Below are positions 59,347 to 64,000 of a DNA stretch of 64,000 bases, one piece after another. The number at the start of each line of letters is the position of its first letter. Position 1 is the first letter of the stretch. This DNA comes from Puffinus mauretanicus. Its lineage: Eukaryota > Chordata > Aves > Procellariiformes > Procellariidae. A model generated the notes under the pieces. That model saw only the letters and a list, made by a program, of their open reading frames with translations, did not search any database and was not told where the DNA came from. The translations under genes and the position numbers were made by a program. The DNA lies in contig JAJKFH010002656.1 of assembly GCA_023333565.1 (NCBI GenBank), forward strand, positions 806,001 through 870,000, given 5' to 3'.

Positions 59347-61325
59347 AGGGGAAAAGGGAAGGGAAGCTCTCCTGCGTGAAAGCTCCCATGAGATGGCAAC
59401 AGTAAAAGCCAGCTCTGCAGCTCACTTCATGGTCCTCGTTGGAGAAGTTTTCAAGCTGCGATATAAAATAAGCATCCCAAGAAATGCATTTCAGTGGGCC
59501 CCTACCATACGGGATCGCAGACCTTCTGGTAGTGCTGTGGTCCTGTGGCCAATGCAAAGGCTGTGCCCTGGGACACACACTCACTCATGAGCATATGGTG
59601 GCTTACTTGGGACAGCTGATCAAGTTACTTGCTACATGGATGGCTGTGTGTCTTGTAGCCAATCCTGACTTGTAATAATAACCCTGGTTTTAGATAGGTA
59701 GACACCAGATTCAGTACACCTGAATATATCGGGCTGTAAACCACAGATTCAAAAGCCACCATGAGCAGCTCTGCCACCCATACAGCAGAAGTGCAGCAAC
59801 TAGCTCAGGGTGACATCTCAGCCAGTTATCCTAACGTAAGTCGTCTCTACTTACGTGTCAGACCACGAGGCTGCGTAAATAATATTGAAGTTGCTTCAAG
59901 CTGCAGGTCGGCCCAAGATCAGGAGCACGCAATAGCAGTTTTATTCTGCTCCATCCTGTACCTTTCTTAAAAACAGACCTTCCATGTAAGCTATCCTTTT
60001 CCTTCATTATTCATTATGCAGTTAACACTACAACACCTGGACACAGACTCAAGGCATTTAAGCTGTAGGTACCCAAGTGTTATGCTTTGTAAGTGTGTCA
60101 TGTTTTTCAGTAGAATTATCACTTTTCCGTCTCCCCCTACAATTAGTCATATTAGTGTCTCCTGCCAAGCAGTGACCTGCCCAGCCTCACAATTTAAAGA
60201 TGAGATGAGACAGCGTTTCACAGTACAGCGTAACCACATCCCTTTCTGCAGATAGCTACGGAAGACATAAAACAAGCCATCGAACGGGCCAGCCATATTT
60301 ACTTCTAGAATGAAATCTTGCATTAAAACTCAAGACAGCCTTTCTCTTGAATACTTCAGAAAACTAAAACCAACCCCATTCCAAAATGTTATTGCTTGGG
60401 GTCCTGACAGATTCCTTACCCACTCTTACAAGCTATGTCCTGTATCATTTACAACCTGTTTACATTAGTAGGCAGATGGAGTCATTATTGCCCTTCTGGC
60501 TGATTTTGCCGGCTCTTTAAACTCTTCTTGCGATGCTGCGCTTGCTATCACTGCTTTGATCCACAGACTGACAGCACACTACTTACTGCTGCAGCTTTAC
60601 TGTCTGTCCTGGAATTTTTATCCCTGTTGTTTCTCTACTTTATAGTCCTTCACGCTGAAATGCTCCTGCAAGGGAGCTCCTGCAATCTTTTATGCAATGC
60701 ATAATTTTTCCACGGGTAAAACCAACCTGTGTTTTCTACAGAGTTTGTTATGTGCCAGTATTACAATATTCATTGCCCACTGTGTTCAGACATGCCAGTC
60801 CAGTCTGTTCTGTGATAGCATCAGACACTGCTGATGTCCAGTGCTCCTGGACGCTCTTCTACTCAGTCTTTGAAATCTAGCAAAGAAGGAAGTTTGGGTT
60901 GTCACTTATGAACATTAGTGAACGAACCATTTTCACTTGTTTATACTGCAAGGCAGGATGGAAACACACTGAGAAAGCCCAGTCAGAGTCTTCCACACTG
61001 TGACTAGTGTTGAATCTCAAGATGTAAAAACTCATTTCCAAATTAAGAATAAATTATATATACACTGAAAGATAAACTACTCGGTAAAATAAACGTGTAT
61101 ATCTTCTATCCATTTAAGTTATTGCTGCCTGAGTCTTTCTTCAGATGTGAAGAATGTGAAGATGTGAAGGAAATATGTCATCCCCTAAACTGGTCAGTGT
61201 GAAATGTACATTTTTAATTTGCAAGCATCAAGATCCTGCTTACCAGGAATATTAAAATCTATTTCTAAGTTGCAGCTAATACTACAGCTACCTTGTATTA
61301 TTTCTCTCCTAACAGCTCCTACCTT
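59347..61325. other. Non-coding, nothing recognised
   Basis: Overlapping frames of up to about 120 codons near 59216-59675 have no family signature. A short direct repeat of GATGTGAAG occurs three times, imperfectly, at about 61144-61169. No interspersed repeat is assigned. Confidence 0.5.

Positions 61326-61351
<26 letters not shown>
61326..61351. repeat. A26 homopolymer
   Basis: A run of 26 A, the longest homopolymer in the window. It could be the tail of a retroposed copy inserted in the plus orientation, but the preceding sequence (ACAGCTCCTACCTT) is not from a gene or SINE I recognise, and no target-site duplication is evident. Confidence 0.85.
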
Positions 61352-61356
<5 letters not shown>

Positions 61357-61589
61357 CTAGTCAATCTTAGGAGACGACATGACAAATGACACACATTTCA
61401 ATAGGATTTAACAATAAACAGCCACCTCAACAAAGAGAAGCCTTCCCCCACCTCCCCACTAAAGCAGAATCAGACAAGAAACTAAGTGAGACATGTTAAC
61501 AGAGAAGCACTCCAATTAACGTGTTACAGCTCCTTTAAAGCAGAGACCAAAGGGGGCTGCTGCTCAGGATGCTGGAGGATGCAGAGCAG

Positions 61590-61700
61590 TAATTGTCACT
61601 TAGGCACTTAACTCCCCACCGCCCGGCTCCCTCGCAGCCTGGTTTATCTCTCGCCAATTACTGCTGTCATTTGCATTTCAATGCGTGCCATCAGGAGCCA
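61590..61700. promoter_or_regulatory. Octamer-containing segment; possible conserved non-coding element
   Basis: ATTTGCAT (POU octamer) at 61669-61676 is embedded in GGTTTATCTC, CGCCAATTACTG and TTTCAATGCGTGCC. A GC-rich stretch (CGCCCGGCTCCC) lies just before it. The mix of forkhead-, homeodomain- and POU-type words in unique sequence suggests an enhancer, which is unproven. Confidence 0.25.
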
Positions 61701-62155
61701 GGGCAGAGGCACCAGCCACGGGAAACACAGCAAAGCCAACCGGTCCTTGGGGCAGGCTGATGCCACGCCATGGAATTCGGGTGCGGGGACCTCCCGGCAG
61801 CGCGCTTAGCTGGAAGGTGGGCTGAGGGAACTGGCGGAGCCACCCTTGTCATGCCTGTGCCCACCCCAGGCCGGCGGCATGGCCGGGGGTTGGAAAGACA
61901 CCCCGATGAAAAGTGAGGGTCTGCAAGGGGCCACAGAGGACGTTTGCAGGAGGAGTTCGCACAGGAAAGACGCGTGCTGGGTACAAACCGCACAAGTCTT
62001 GTTTCTGATGCATCTCCCGATGGTGGTTTTTGCATTTTCTACTCCAAGTTCATTCGCGCTGCAAAGCTGCGCAACAGGCAGGAGTTCTCTACTTCACTAC
62101 TGTTATTCTTTAGTACTTGTACTCTTGGAGCATCTACAAGCACTGGCTGCGCATT
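61701..62155. other. GC-rich non-coding stretch
   Basis: GC-rich from 61710 to 61990 with moderate CpG. A reverse frame of 114 codons and a forward frame of 103 codons overlap, with no domain in either. Confidence 0.45.
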
Positions 62156-63130
62156 AAGGCCCACGATGCTAGGTGCTGTATAGAAGCAGAACAGAAGCAG
62201 CCTATGCCGCACACCCTTGGTATAAGAATGACACAGGAGGTATCCAGGTAAGAGTCGGAAAAGTGCTCTCCAAAAATGAGAGGGACAGGTTGGCTTTGCT
62301 GCTGTGAAAGAGATCCTCCTCAGAGGATGGCAATGAAAACACAACAAGTGAGAAATGGAGCCTGCAATATGGGCCCAGTAGATGTAGGAGACAATCTTTA
62401 AGGAAGAACAACAAGAAGGAAAAGGCTGGGAAGGACCTTAGCCATAAAAGCAATTATTTTGTGCCCGATGCAAATAGCAAAGGGAGCACCCAGTGAGGTT
62501 ATTCAAACAACATGGGTCACGTTCAAAGAAACAGGATGAAATTTTTATATGTGTGTATGTATGTGTGTGTGTGTGTATATATATATCCCTGCTACTGCAT
62601 TCTGCATGAGAAAAGGCAAAGGCAGGGAAAAGTATGTCACAATAATTTAGAAGTGACGTTATGAGAGCCTCAACAAGAGCTTGTCGAGTTGTCCAGAAAC
62701 AAAACTAGTACCTTCAGCAAGATGAAAGTGTGTCAGCTCAGTTGTCTTAGAGGGGAAACTACAGGCTGCGGCTAAGCCATTTCCATGAAAGATGCCAGAA
62801 TTAAAGGCCAACATTTTAACTTGGAAGAAAAGGAGGCAGTGTATCACAAAGGAGCAGAGATGAAGGTCATGTGCTACGGCCAGTGGCTCAGATTTTTTTC
62901 CTGCACAGGTGGTTGCCCTGATATGAGGTACAGAAGGAGATAAAGAGAAAGCTGGAGTGGAACGAAGAGGTTTCTCTAAAGCACAAATTCAAAAAAGCAA
63001 TCACAGAGAGAGGAAGAACAAGGAGTGGACAGAGTCATGGGAGACAAAGGAATCCCTACCAGGGAACGGAAAGCGTATTTGAGCAGGTTGAAGGTACTGG
63101 ATTGGTCAAGGGGGAACGAGGATGGAACAA
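62156..63130 (-). mobile_element. Ancient LINE copy (L2-like, sauropsid type), antisense, about 1 kb
   Basis: The forward strand begins with CACGATGCTAGGTGCTGTAT, matching the antisense LINE tail 'CATTGTGCTAGGCGCTGTAC'. Colinear blocks follow: AAGGACCTTAGCCATAAAAG, GAGCACCCAGTGAGGTTATTC, TACTGCATTCTGCATGAG, GAGCCTCAACAAGAGCTTG and, beyond 63020, GGACAGAGTCATGGGAGACA and GGATTGGTCAAGGGGGAACG. Each corresponds to a landmark of the antisense reverse transcriptase region of this LINE group. On the minus strand HWVLPL (62478-62495) matches the conserved HWLPL motif. Frameshifts and stops are frequent. A TG/TA microsatellite at 62547-62587 lies inside the copy. Confidence 0.6.
62547..62587. repeat. 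TG/TA microsatellite
   Basis: A compound dinucleotide repeat: TATGTG steps, a (TG)7-type block, then (TA)5-type sequence. It lies within the antisense LINE relic and probably expanded after insertion. Confidence 0.85.
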
Positions 63131-64000
63131 GGGTTCTCAGCTTCTCGGCTAGGGAACGGTCATGATACGCATGGGTGGAGCACTGTTACTTGACTGCACA
63201 GAGCTGGGAGTGGATGTGAGAGGGTCTAGGATGAGACTGGGGAGGCTGGAAATCCAGAGGGCAAGTGCTGACTGCGTACTCAGCAGAGGAGAGATGAAAA
63301 CACAGCACTGGCAGCTATTCATACCTGTTGCTTTGCTTCCTAGACAGCGCAGCTTAAGACGATATCACGTAAGTTCATCAACACTTAACGGATTCCCTTC
63401 CCTAAAGGTTGAAGCCTACCTATTTGCAACGTATCACAACTGAAATTTACCACCCAGTTTTACAGGGGTTTCAGCTCTTTAGACGATCCATAACAGTATA
63501 GATACTTAATAGTATTTGGAGCCCAGGGATCAGTCTTCCTAGCTGACAGAAGAGTCCGCGCTGCCTCCATTTGTCAGCCCGCTCTGTGACATCTCATCAC
63601 CACACGAGGTGCAGCAGATACCCCCGAGGAGAGGGAAGAACCGCTCCAGCTAGACCTAATTCAACATGGCCTCTGTAATTGCAATAGGATTTCTTCTGAT
63701 TTCTGCAGCCAAAGAGAATCAGATGTACAGAACCATTGGTTTTATTTGCTGACAAGATGAATTTCCATGGGCTTTCCCATGAGTGAGAGAATTAAAAAAA
63801 AATTCTGTGGGCAACTCAGACTGTCCACCCACTGCACAAATGGAGTGGGATACAAATAGGCAGCAAGTGCAGAACAAATGCTACCTCCTACTTGAGAGTG
63901 TGTTAAGGAAAGGTTGTTTGTCACTGATGAGCTGCAATCATAGGGCTATAAACTATCCATAGCATATCTGAGAAGCATTTTGCTCCATGCTAAGCAAAGA
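63131..64000. other. Non-coding, nothing recognised
   Basis: After the LINE relic the sequence is unremarkable. A 93-codon forward frame (63162-63443) has no domain. The LINE copy may extend a little further than called, since purine-rich wording continues to about 63260. Confidence 0.45.

Noticed and set aside
1..64000. Searched by eye for CRISPR arrays, operons, phage or plasmid genes, endogenous retrovirus genes and rRNA
   Set aside because: No regularly spaced repeats, no compact gene arrays, no retroviral gag/pol/env frames or LTR pairs and no rRNA text were seen. All evidence points to avian non-coding nuclear DNA.

Overview
This is vertebrate nuclear DNA, most likely from a bird. The main evidence is a clear 3' end of a CR1 LINE of the avian type at about 714-945. 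Other support is general: low density of young repeats, scattered worn-down MIR-like and LINE relics, mononucleotide A/T tracts, moderate GC, and no long open frame. Nothing suggests bacterial, phage or plasmid DNA.

I find no protein-coding gene I can defend. The longest open frame is about 200 codons (28478-29080), in a GC-rich patch, and has no recognisable family. The window looks like an intergenic desert or the interior of a very large intron.

Layout. 1-15.5 kb: non-coding, with one good CR1, one doubtful CR1 and one MIR-like fragment. 15.5-15.7 kb: a splice-site-bounded candidate microexon. 17-26 kb: a minus-strand G-quadruplex motif, a hairpin, a MIR-like fragment and AT-rich possible regulatory DNA. 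28-29 kb: a GC-rich patch. 30.6-32.2 kb: two AT-rich segments with homeodomain-type and TGACAG-type motifs. 33.9-36.5 kb: a candidate exon or promoter patch, then the only convincing CpG island (about 35890-36515). 40-49 kb: an antisense LINE relic, palindromic-repeat relics and a sense LINE tail. 49.7-52.8 kb: another possible regulatory segment and a small GC-rich patch. 53.8-63.1 kb: the densest set of ancient repeats, including a decayed reverse transcriptase relic (57290-57960) and a roughly 1 kb antisense LINE relic (62156-63130) interrupted by a TG/TA microsatellite.

No gene system can be reconstructed. Functional content, if any, is probably regulatory (CpG island, candidate enhancers) or an unannotated non-coding transcript. 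Repeat names rest on remembered consensus patterns and on motifs visible in translation; no database search was run.
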